Shown here: positions 1 through 7,400 of the stretch, piece by piece
Layout of the letters: each line of letters opens with the position of its first letter
Position numbering within the stretch: position 1 is the first letter of the stretch
Assembly (NCBI GenBank): GCA_025963265.1
Contig: JAOPUY010000352.1
Location: forward strand, 1-9,169
Length of the DNA: 9,169 bases
Origin: Frankiales bacterium
Lineage (GTDB): Bacteria; Actinomycetota; Actinomycetes; Mycobacteriales; Jatrophihabitantaceae
Direction: 5' to 3'
Translations under genes and position numbers: made by a program
The notes under the pieces: model-generated
What the model was told of the DNA's origin: nothing
Seen by the model: the letters and a program-made list of their open reading frames with translations, nothing else
Databases searched by the model: none

Positions 1-1162
1 CGGCCAACTCACCGGCGGCCGGGCCGAGCCCACCCTGGGACCCGTCGCTCCACACCACGGGCGGCCCGTCGGGCGGCCCGGCGCCGATCTCGTCGGCCGC
101 CCGCGGCCACAGCGCGATCTCGCGGACGTGACGCGACCCGTCCGGCCGCCGGCCGAGTTGGACGACCAGGTCGAGGGCACTCGAGGCCTGGGCCGCCAGG
201 ACTCGGTCGGTCATACCGCCTAATGCGGCCAAAGCCACGAGTCGGGCCGGGACGTCGGCGACCGAGTTGGCGTGCACGGTGGCCGCGCCGCCCGCGTGCC
301 CGGTGTTCAACGCGGCGAGCAGCTCCACGATCTCGGCCCCGCGAAACTCGCCGACGACGATTCGGTCCGCGCGCATCCGCAGGCTTTGCCGGACCAACTC
401 CCCGAGACTCACCGCGCCGGCGCCCTCGACGTTGGCCGAGCGGGCCAGCAGCGCCACCACATGCGGATGCTCAGTCACCAGCTCGGCCGCGTCCTCGATG
501 GTCAGGATGCGTTCGGTCGGCGCGATCTCGGACAGAAGCGCGCCCAGCAGCGTCGTCTTTCCAGTGCCGGTGCCCCCACTTATCAAGGTCGTCAGGCGCG
601 CCGCGACCACCGCGCGCAACAGCTCGGCCACCGGCCGGGCCATCATTCCGGCCTCGACCAGATCGGTCAGCGACATTCGACGCCGGCGCAACACCCGCAG
701 GCAGATCACCGGATGCGCGACCAGCGGGCGCAACAACGCGTGCAGCCGGGTGCCGTCCGGCAGACTCGCGTCGACGTAGGGCATCGCGTCGTCCAGCCGC
801 CGCCCGGCTTGCGAGGCCAAGCGCACGGCCAGGGCCCGGACGGCAGCGTCATCGCCGAAGCGCACGGCCGAGCGCTCCAGCCCCGCCCCGCGGTCGAGGT
901 ACACCTCGGTCGGGCCGTTGACCAGCACGTCGGTGATGCCCGGCAGCTCCAACAGCGGCTCCAACGGACCGGCGCCGCGCAGATCGGCCTCAAGCCGCCC
1001 TGACAGGTCGGCCAGCGTCTCGGCGTCGACGAGCAGGCTGGACTCCTGCTGAGTGATCGCGGTCAAGTCGACGGGGCCCCGGGTCGCCGCCAGCCGTCGG
1101 CGCACTCGATCCAGCAAGGCGGCCTCGACTGGTTGGGCGCCCTGCTCGGCGGCCGCGCTCAC
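1..1162 (-). CDS. tadA: TadA/CpaF-type secretion ATPase (partial, 3' end beyond window)
   Basis: This is the hexameric ATPase that powers assembly of Tad/Flp-type pili or a related type II/IV secretion machine at the inner face of the membrane. 387 residues are visible and no stop is reached before the left edge. The nucleotide-binding core is intact: Walker A GGTGTGKTT at residues 196-204 (Lys202), the acidic Asp-box TIEDAAEL around Glu223/Asp224, the Walker B region RIVVGEFRG with Glu272, and the His-box TGHAGGAATVHANS at about 287-300. The N-terminal half (LLELPGITDVLVNGP, about 71-84) is the usual CpaF N-domain. The GTG start overlaps the ssd stop as GTGA and has a GGGGAGG ribosome site 4 nt upstream, so translation is coupled to ssd. 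Mycobacterial Rv3659c is about 350 residues by memory, so little should be missing; tadB/tadC-like genes would be expected next, outside the window. Confidence 0.93.
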   Translation of the reverse strand, partial: MSAAAEQGAQPVEAALLDRVRRRLAATRGPVDLTAITQQESSLLVDAETLADLSGRLEADLRGAGPLEPLLELPGITDVLVNGPTEVYLDRGAGLERSAVRFGDDAAVRALAVRLASQAGRRLDDAMPYVDASLPDGTRLHALLRPLVAHPVICLRVLRRRRMSLTDLVEAGMMARPVAELLRAVVAARLTTLISGGTGTGKTTLLGALLSEIAPTERILTIEDAAELVTEHPHVVALLARSANVEGAGAVSLGELVRQSLRMRADRIVVGEFRGAEIVELLAALNTGHAGGAATVHANSVADVPARLVALAALGGMTDRVLAAQASSALDLVVQLGRRPDGSRHVREIALWPRAADEIGAGPPDGPPVVWSDGSQGGLGPAAGELA

Positions 1163-1917
1163 GCCGCCTCCCCACCCAGGGAAGAGCCCGGCTGCGGCGC
1201 GACGGCCTCGACCGCGGGCCGCACGCCCTCGGCTACAGACGAGGCGAGCTCCAGGGCCAAGCGCGCTAGTGCTCGCGTCCCGCGCTTCAGCCGAGCCGGA
1301 TCCAGCCCGGCCGGATGCTGGCAGGCCGGTTCCCAGGGAATCTGCCCCAGCAGCGGCAGGCCCAGCAACTGGCCGACTCTGCTCGCCGGCAGCGACCGGG
1401 CGACCCCCCGCACCGCGACGACGGTCTGCACGGGATCAAGCCCAGCGCCGACCAGGGCGCTGGCCGTCACAGCCCGGACCTCGGCTGGCGTCACCAGGAT
1501 CACTTGATCGCACACCGCGAGTGCCGCCGCCCGCGCCACCGAGGGCCAGCGGGGCAGATCCGCGATCACCGGACCGGCCAACGCGGCCGCCGACACCACC
1601 TGGGTGATCGAGTCCGGGTCGAGTTCGGCGGCGTCGTCGGCGGCCAGAAAGCGCACGCCCTGCCAGCTTGGCAGCGCCTCGGTCAGCACCGCCGGATCCA
1701 GCTGGCCGCCGCTGAGTCGGACCTGGCGCCAGCGTGGCCCCGGAGTCTGCTCGGCGCCGAGCAGCACGTCGATGCCACCGCCCAGCCGATCGCAGTCGAT
1801 CAAGAACACCGGCCGGCCGGCTGTCTCGGCCGCGCAGCCCGCTATGACCGCGGCCAACACGCTGGCGCCCGCACCGCCGCAACCTGACAACACCCCTATG
1901 ACCGGACCAGATCTCAT
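1159..1917 (-). CDS. ssd: Ssd/CpaE-like MinD-family septum-site protein, short form
   Basis: A MinD/ParA-fold protein of the actinobacterial CpaE/Ssd family, which sits next to the TadA ATPase. The mycobacterial member (Rv3660c) is described as a septum-site/division regulator; CpaE proteins also position Tad pilus machinery. Visible motifs, counted from ATG 1917 (252 aa): a deviant Walker A GCGGAGAS at 12-19, Walker A'-like FLIDCDRLGGGID at 38-50, and Walker B-like PVIADLP at 116-122. Both lysines of the standard KGGxGKT loop are replaced (Cys13, Ala18); as I recall the family typically lacks the P-loop lysine. The family's N-terminal receiver-like domain of about 90-100 residues is absent: an in-frame TAG lies at 2016-2014. 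A longer start, TTG at 2004 (281 aa), is possible and has a close AGG; I prefer ATG 1917 because it begins at the conserved core and leaves room for divergent promoters. Confidence 0.82.
   Translation of the reverse strand: MRSGPVIGVLSGCGGAGASVLAAVIAGCAAETAGRPVFLIDCDRLGGGIDVLLGAEQTPGPRWRQVRLSGGQLDPAVLTEALPSWQGVRFLAADDAAELDPDSITQVVSAAALAGPVIADLPRWPSVARAAALAVCDQVILVTPAEVRAVTASALVGAGLDPVQTVVAVRGVARSLPASRVGQLLGLPLLGQIPWEPACQHPAGLDPARLKRGTRALARLALELASSVAEGVRPAVEAVAPQPGSSLGGEAA
1167..1173 (-). promoter_or_regulatory. Ribosome binding site for the TadA-type ATPase gene
   Basis: GGGGAGG on the minus strand lies inside the last codons of ssd, 4 nt before the GTG at 1162. With the 4-nt stop/start overlap it fixes the start of the ATPase gene and suggests re-initiation by ribosomes finishing ssd. 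Confidence 0.6.
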
Positions 1918-2006
1918 GCCCCAAATCTGCCGGGAGGGCCGGGCCCCGAGCCCGTGTCGAGGCAACTTGTGCACGACCGCCGCCGCTGTGGACAGACCAT
2001 TCAACT

Positions 2007-2029
2007 CACCTGGCTATCCTGACCAGGTG
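2007..2029. promoter_or_regulatory. Operator-like inverted repeat over the HAD gene -10 and start codon
   Basis: CACCTGG-N9-CCAGGTG is a perfect 7-bp inverted repeat. Its centre holds the TATCCT -10 hexamer and its right arm ends with the GTG start codon. A dimeric repressor bound here would cover the promoter and start of the HAD gene, and could also affect the divergent ssd promoter. No regulator gene for it is visible in the window. The symmetry is directly seen; the operator function is inferred. Confidence 0.4.
2015..2020 (+). promoter_or_regulatory. -10 hexamer TATCCT, probable leaderless start of the HAD gene
   Basis: TATCCT fits the actinobacterial TANNNT -10 pattern. Its last T is 6 nt before the GTG at 2027, which puts transcription initiation on or next to the start codon. 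No Shine-Dalgarno sequence precedes the GTG, and no clear -35 box is seen. Confidence 0.5.
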
Positions 2030-2824
2030 GCCAGAGCAGCGGCATTCTTCGATCTTGACAAGACGATCATCGCCAAGTCGAGCACGTTGGCGTTCGGAAA
2101 GCCCTTCTACCACGGTGGATTGATCAATCGCCGGGCCGTGCTGCGCAGCGCCTACGCGCAGTTCGTGTTCGCGATCGCCGGCGCCGATGCCGACCAGATG
2201 GACCGAATGCGGGATTACCTGACCGCGATGTGCGAAGGTTGGGACGTCCAGCAGATCCGCGACATCGTCAACGAGACCCTGCACGAGATCATCGACCCGC
2301 TGGTGTACAACGAGGCGGTCGAGCTCATCGGCGAGCACAAGGCGGCCGGGCGCGACGTCGTGATCATCTCCTCCTCCGGCGAGGAGGTGGTGCGCCCGAT
2401 CGGTGAAATGGTGGGCGCGGACGAGGTCATCGCCACCCGGATGGTCGTGGTCGACGGCAAATACACCGGCGCGATCGAGTATTACGCCTACGGCCCGAAC
2501 AAGGCCGAGGGCCTGCGGGAGATGGCCGCCGAACGCGGCTACGACCTGCCTTCCTGCTACGCCTACTCCGACTCCATCACCGACGCTCCGATGCTCGAGG
2601 CGGTCGGTCACCCGTTTGCCGTCAACCCGGATAAGTCGCTGCGCAAGCTCGCCGTCGACAATGAATGGCCCGTGCTCGCCTTTACCAACGCGGTGCCGTT
2701 ACGGCAGCGGCTGTCGGGCTTGGCCCCGCCGCGGCCCCGGACCACGGCGGCCTTGGCCGGAGCGCTGGCGGGCGCGGCGGCCCTCGCCTGGTACAGCCAC
2801 TCGCGGCGAGCCAATTCGGCCTGA
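2027..2824 (+). CDS. HAD-IB family phosphatase (SerB-like) with C-terminal membrane anchor
   Basis: A haloacid-dehalogenase-superfamily phosphatase of subfamily IB, 265 aa. All four HAD motifs are present: motif I FFDLDKT with nucleophile Asp9 and general acid/base Asp11; motif II IISSS (113-117); motif III Lys159 in GPNKAEGL; motif IV YSDSITDAPML with Asp182 and Asp186. It resembles phosphoserine phosphatase, and the mycobacterial syntenic gene Rv3661 is of this kind, but the substrate cannot be read from sequence. The last 27 residues contain a hydrophobic Ala/Leu/Gly stretch (about 239-256) ending in SHSRRANSA, a likely tail anchor. The GTG at 2027 is chosen because the HAD core begins 7 residues later and a -10 hexamer stands 6 nt upstream; the reading frame is open further upstream, but only as antisense to ssd. 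It is divergent from ssd. Confidence 0.9.
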   Translation: MARAAAFFDLDKTIIAKSSTLAFGKPFYHGGLINRRAVLRSAYAQFVFAIAGADADQMDRMRDYLTAMCEGWDVQQIRDIVNETLHEIIDPLVYNEAVELIGEHKAAGRDVVIISSSGEEVVRPIGEMVGADEVIATRMVVVDGKYTGAIEYYAYGPNKAEGLREMAAERGYDLPSCYAYSDSITDAPMLEAVGHPFAVNPDKSLRKLAVDNEWPVLAFTNAVPLRQRLSGLAPPRPRTTAALAGALAGAAALAWYSHSRRANSA

Positions 2825-3175
2825 GCCGAGCTCGGACCGATAGCGGTTGCAGCGGATTTCTTCGATGCGATAAGGAGAAAGTCTTGCTATTCAATCGAAG
2901 GTGGAGTATCAACTAGGACACGGAGTCTTCGATCAGCTTTGGCGGTCCAGCCCCCACCGGTCGTGGATTCCGTACTAGCGAACAGCTGAGCACCCACGCG
3001 GCGCTCAAGCCACGCTGAAGGCTGTTGCTGGGCGGGTGGCCATGAGCCGGCCGACCGCAACCTTCCGGTGCGCGCGCTTTGATCACTCAGCCGATCGCAC
3101 GAGGGCATCGCGCCCGTGGCGAACCGCTTGTCGGCTAGCAGCAAACCAGGCGCGGTGCCCTCGCTGACGTCCCGG
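2825..3175. other. Intergenic gap of 351 bp with an AT-rich islet; no convincing gene
   Basis: The space between two convergent genes (HAD and the Fic-like gene). At 2851-2940 about 40 of 90 bases are G or C, against roughly 70% around it. The islet holds CTTCGAT at 2860-2866, its inverted copy ATCGAAG at 2894-2900 and a third direct copy at 2927-2933. It also holds a strong Shine-Dalgarno-like TAAGGAGAA (2871-2879) before a TTG codon (2884) that opens a frame of only 10 codons, ending at TAG 2914-2916. A promoter-like pair TTGCTA (2884-2889) and TATCAA (2907-2912) is spaced 17 nt. A palindrome CCGAGCTCGG lies at 2826-2835 just after the HAD stop. A minus-strand open frame crosses the region but does not look like a gene. 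No tRNA-like fold was seen. Confidence 0.5.
2988..3006 (-). terminator. Possible terminator hairpin downstream of the Fic-like gene
   Basis: On the minus strand GAGCGCC, loop GCGTG, GGTGCTC forms a 7-bp stem with one G-U pair; on the plus strand the same site has an A-C mismatch, so it favours the minus strand. There is no U-tract, and it lies about 170 bp after the stop of the Fic-like gene, so the assignment is weak. Confidence 0.22.
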
Positions 3176-3916
3176 TCAGCCTCGTTGAATGGCCTCGCAG
3201 ATGGCCAGCGACTCGCGCACCCCGAGCCCGAGCGCGACGCAGAAGGATCTGATCCACTCCCCCACGCCATCGGCGCCGCCCTCGGAGTAGGCGAGCAAGC
3301 TCGCGCTCAACTCGGTCGCGGCCTCGAGTTGGCCGACTTCGAGCGGAACCAGCGACTTAGGGTCCAGGCCGCGCTGGATGAGGGTCAGCCGGGCCGCCGC
3401 CCGCCCGACGATTCCCGAGACCGGCGCGAAAGCGTCGAGCACCTGCACTTCGGCCTGCACGATGGCCGCGATCACCGCGGCCGGCACCTGAGTCTGAGCG
3501 AGCACATCGGCGAGCACATCGAGGCGGTGGGCGACTTCCCGATCCGGGCGCGGCCGGCCCAATTCGTCCGGCTCGAGCAGATCGGCCGCGGCCAGCGCGT
3601 GCAGTCGAGCTAGCACCTGGCGATGCGCGCCGCCCCACACCTCGGCCAGCGTCGCCAGCTCGGCCGACACCCGCAGCGACCCTTGCAGCAGGGGGTCGCC
3701 GGGCCGGCCGGCCCGCACGTCGACCAACGTCGCGGTTGATCCCTCGAGCACCGCCGAGGCCCACGCGCCGCGCAGCAACGACTCGGCGGAGACCTCGGGC
3801 GAGCTGCGGCGGAGCACTCGGTTTCCCAGCAGCCGGTCGACCGCGTCACGGCTTTCGGCCACCGCCTCGCTCACCCCCGGCAGGTCCAGAAGCGGGGACA
3901 GCGGATCGGTGCTCAC
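3176..3916 (-). CDS. Degenerate Fic-domain-like protein (Rv3662c position)
   Basis: 246 aa, soluble, with no signal peptide or membrane segment. By position it matches mycobacterial Rv3662c, a conserved protein of unknown function. I read it as a Fic-fold relative. Residues 151-184 align without gaps to the Fic core helix-loop-helix (consensus HPFx[D/E]GNGRxxR followed by a helix ending in GL). Phe163, Gly168, Arg172, Leu177, Leu179 and Gly183-Leu184 are kept. The catalytic His is Asp161, Pro is Ala162, the acidic residue is Pro165, and GNGR becomes V-S-G-I (166-169). Upstream, Ser54-x3-Glu58-Gly59 matches the Fic inhibitory motif [S/T]xxxE[G/N]. AMP transfer therefore looks unlikely; a binding or regulatory role is inferred. 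Start GTG 3916 is preferred over the upstream ATG at 4018, because TACGGT stands 7 nt before it and the extra 34 residues are low-complexity Pro/Arg-rich. It is divergent from acs. Confidence 0.8.
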   Translation of the reverse strand: MSTDPLSPLLDLPGVSEAVAESRDAVDRLLGNRVLRRSSPEVSAESLLRGAWASAVLEGSTATLVDVRAGRPGDPLLQGSLRVSAELATLAEVWGGAHRQVLARLHALAAADLLEPDELGRPRPDREVAHRLDVLADVLAQTQVPAAVIAAIVQAEVQVLDAFAPVSGIVGRAAARLTLIQRGLDPKSLVPLEVGQLEAATELSASLLAYSEGGADGVGEWIRSFCVALGLGVRESLAICEAIQRG

Positions 3917-3923
3917 GCAGGCA

Positions 3924-3929
3924 ACCGTA
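3924..3929 (-). promoter_or_regulatory. -10 hexamer TACGGT, probable leaderless start of the Fic-like gene
   Basis: On the minus strand TACGGT (TANNNT type) ends 7 nt before the GTG at 3916, with no Shine-Dalgarno between. Transcription would begin at about the start codon, which supports the shorter gene model. Confidence 0.5.
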
Positions 3930-4006
3930 ACGAACGGCGGCGACCCAGGCCGCTGGGGGTGCGACTGGCGCCGGCGGAGCGGCCTCGGATCCGGGGCCTC
4001 AGCCGC

Positions 4007-4025
4007 TAAGGTCGTCACCTACGCT
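4007..4025 (+). promoter_or_regulatory. Candidate -10 elements for acs
   Basis: Two TANNNT hexamers, TAAGGT at 4007-4012 and TACGCT at 4020-4025, lie 66 and 53 nt before the acs ATG. Either would give a leader of about 45-60 nt containing the ribosome site. No good -35 box was found, so this is tentative. Confidence 0.25.
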
Positions 4026-4063
4026 CGTGCGGCTTGCCCAGCCCGCGATCAGCGTCGAACGCC

Positions 4064-4070
4064 AGGGAGG
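4064..4070 (+). promoter_or_regulatory. Ribosome binding site of acs
   Basis: AGGGAGG ends 8 nt before ATG 4079. This decides the start in favour of 4079 over the in-frame ATG at 4034, which has no comparable site. Confidence 0.75.
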
Positions 4071-4078
4071 CCCACCAG

Positions 4079-6079
<2,001 letters not shown>

Positions 6080-6091
<12 letters not shown>

Positions 6092-6124
6092 CCCGATGGC
6101 TACCCGAGGCCTACCCGAGGACTA
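6080..6124 (+). repeat. Short degenerate direct repeats at the acs 3' end
   Basis: CCCGAGGACTA, which encodes the end of Acs and its stop codon, occurs at 6080-6090 and again at 6114-6124. CTACCCGAGG occurs at 6100-6109 and 6111-6120. The units are 10-11 bp, and the second set forms part of the hairpin at 6108-6128. This looks like a small local duplication of the gene's tail. Confidence 0.55.
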
Positions 6125-6128
6125 GGCC
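6108..6128. terminator. Possible bidirectional terminator hairpin between acs and the SDR gene
   Basis: GGCCTA (6108-6113), a 9-nt spacer and TAGGCC (6123-6128) form a perfect 6-bp stem in the 60-bp gap between two convergent genes. No T-tract follows on either side, so only position and symmetry support it. Confidence 0.35.
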
Positions 6129-6151
6129 CCAGCAGTCGAGCGCGCTAAACC

Positions 6152-6850
6152 TCAGCGCCCGGTCGGGCGGAGCGACAACTCGGTGATCACCCCGTCGGCG
6201 GGCAGCTGCAGGATCGAGCTGATGACGCCGGCCACGGTCTCCGGACGCAGGTAGTCGCCCTCCCGGTAGGGCAACGACTGCGAGTGGCGCAACGCCCGCT
6301 GCATGTCGGTCGCCGTCGGGCCGGGATAGAGGCTGGTCACCCGCAGCCCCGGCTCCTCCTGCCGCAGCGCGTCGGCCAGGGCGCGCACGGCGAACTTCGA
6401 GGCCGAATACCCGGCGAGCTCGGAGCGGGAGACGAGGCCTGAGCCCGAGTTGACGAAGACCAGCGCGCCGCCGCGCTGGCGCAGCGCGGGCAGCGCCAGG
6501 CGCGACAACTCGGCCACCGCGGTCACGTTCACGGTGAGCTGCTCCGCCAACTCCTCAGCGCCGGTGTCGCGGACGGCGCCGTAATGGATCACCCCGGCGG
6601 CATGCACCAGGCCGTCCAGCCCGCCGGCGTCCACCAGCTCGCTGAACAAGGGCGCGAGGGCCTCAGCGATCACCGCCGGCTGGCCGAGCTCGGCCGCCGC
6701 GCCCCCGCTGAGTCCCAGCTCGCCGCGGGCTGATCGCAGCGAAGCGTCCGAACGGGCCAGGCCAAACACCTCATGACCGGCGGCGACCAATGCTCGGGCG
6801 AGCGAGCGGCCGATGCCCCGGGAAACGCCGCTGATCAGATAACGAGACAT
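6152..6850 (-). CDS. Short-chain dehydrogenase/reductase (SDR), classical type
   Basis: A 232-aa NAD(P)-dependent oxidoreductase with a single Rossmann domain. The cofactor loop reads SGVSRGIG (7-14), a Ser-for-Thr variant of TGxxxGxG. Arg33 after the second strand suggests NADPH. The NNAG-type motif is VHAAG (82-86). The active site is complete: Asn108, Ser135, Tyr148 and Lys152 (YSASK). PGPTATDM (176-183) is the usual segment closing the cofactor site. The substrate cannot be predicted. ATG 6850 begins exactly at the first Rossmann strand and has TATCGT 6 nt upstream. The open frame continues to 7057, but the extra part overlaps the divergent membrane-protein gene and is not family-like. 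It is tail-to-tail with acs. In mycobacteria this slot, as I recall, holds a protease-like gene (Rv3668c), so this looks like a lineage-specific replacement or insertion. Confidence 0.92.
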   Translation of the reverse strand: MSRYLISGVSRGIGRSLARALVAAGHEVFGLARSDASLRSARGELGLSGGAAAELGQPAVIAEALAPLFSELVDAGGLDGLVHAAGVIHYGAVRDTGAEELAEQLTVNVTAVAELSRLALPALRQRGGALVFVNSGSGLVSRSELAGYSASKFAVRALADALRQEEPGLRVTSLYPGPTATDMQRALRHSQSLPYREGDYLRPETVAGVISSILQLPADGVITELSLRPTGR

Positions 6851-6856
6851 GACTGC

Positions 6857-6862
6857 ACGATA
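6857..6862 (-). promoter_or_regulatory. -10 hexamer TATCGT, probable leaderless start of the SDR gene
   Basis: On the minus strand TATCGT (TANNNT type) ends 6 nt before ATG 6850 with no ribosome site between, so the transcript would begin at about the start codon. Confidence 0.5.
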
Positions 6863-6925
6863 GCCACGAACCGGCTCGCCGAACGATCCGGCATGATAGG
6901 GGCTGCAGTGCCCAGCCCGGCGACG

Positions 6926-6932
6926 AAGGGGA
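6926..6932 (+). promoter_or_regulatory. Ribosome binding site of the small membrane protein gene
   Basis: AAGGGGA; its G run ends 6 nt before GTG 6938. It favours that codon over in-frame ATG 6893 and GTG 6908, which lack such a site. Confidence 0.55.
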
Positions 6933-6937
6933 ACCCC

Positions 6938-7381
6938 GTGACCGCGAATAACCCGGTGGCAAGCGTGCGCACCGACACTGTTCCGAGCCACCGAGCCGAG
7001 CCCTCCATCGGCAGCCTGGTAGCCGACGCGCACACCAGCTTCTCCACCTTGCTGCATGGCGAGATCGAGCTGGCCAAGCTCGAGGTGAAGTCCTCGGTGA
7101 AGAACGCGGGCACCGGCGTGGTCCTGTTCATCGCCGCGGCCGTCCTGCTCGTCTTCTCGCTGACCTTCGGCCTCATCGCGTTGGCTGAGGGCCTGGTCAC
7201 GCTGGGCATCTGGCGGTGGGCGGCCTACCTGATCGTCTTCGGCGTCCTCGTCGTGCTGGCGCTGCTGCTGGTCTTCATCGGGGTCCGCAAGGTCAAGCGG
7301 GTGAAGGCCCCGCAGCAGACCATCGACACCACCATGAGCACCGTGTCCGCCCTCAAGACCGCGGCCTCGACGAAGTCGTGA
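6938..7381 (+). CDS. Phage holin 3_6-type (DUF1469) small membrane protein
   Basis: A 147-aa inner-membrane protein with two adjacent hydrophobic helices joined by a short turn. The first is about residues 65-88 (around VVLFIAAAVLLVFSLTFGLI), the second about 95-122. The N-terminal cytoplasmic part has the pattern typical of this family in actinobacteria: an SIGSLVADAH segment followed by a helix with LLHGEIELAKLE. Despite the Pfam name (Phage_holin_3_6) these are chromosomal proteins, and there is no phage context here. By position it matches mycobacterial Rv3669, function unknown. The C-terminus is Lys/Arg-rich then Ser/Thr-rich. It is followed 19 nt later by the hydrolase gene on the same strand, so the two are likely one transcript. 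Starts at 6893 or 6908 are alternatives; 6938 has the best ribosome site. Confidence 0.82.
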   Translation: MTANNPVASVRTDTVPSHRAEPSIGSLVADAHTSFSTLLHGEIELAKLEVKSSVKNAGTGVVLFIAAAVLLVFSLTFGLIALAEGLVTLGIWRWAAYLIVFGVLVVLALLLVFIGVRKVKRVKAPQQTIDTTMSTVSALKTAASTKS

Positions 7382-7400
7382 GCAGGTTCAGAGCGACGGC

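Noticed and set aside
223..1003. Plus-strand open frames of 170-243 codons opposite the TadA ATPase gene
   Set aside because: Arg/Pro/Ala-rich translations with no domain, lying antisense to intact ATPase motifs.
1604..2026. Upstream in-frame extension of the HAD gene
   Set aside because: It is the antisense of ssd; the HAD core starts right after GTG 2027, which has its own -10 hexamer.
2826..2835. Palindrome CCGAGCTCGG just after the HAD stop as a terminator
   Set aside because: It has no loop and no T-tract, so it cannot form a normal hairpin; left as a plain palindrome.
3091..3106. 16-bp exact match CCGATCGCACGAGGGC to 8914-8929 inside marP, encoding PSCDR in the same frame on the minus strand
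   Set aside because: My rough estimate for a 16-mer match somewhere in a 9-kb, 70% GC window is about 0.1, and the flanks do not match beyond it. A marP fragment in the gap is not supported.
2887..3270. Minus-strand open frame of 127 codons across the gap after the HAD gene
   Set aside because: It overlaps the end of the Fic-like gene in another frame, its distal half has weak third-position GC bias, it has no recognisable domain and no good ribosome site.
6938..7381. Prophage holin, suggesting a phage region
   Set aside because: The family name is misleading: there are no other phage genes, and the gene lies in a conserved chromosomal neighbourhood.
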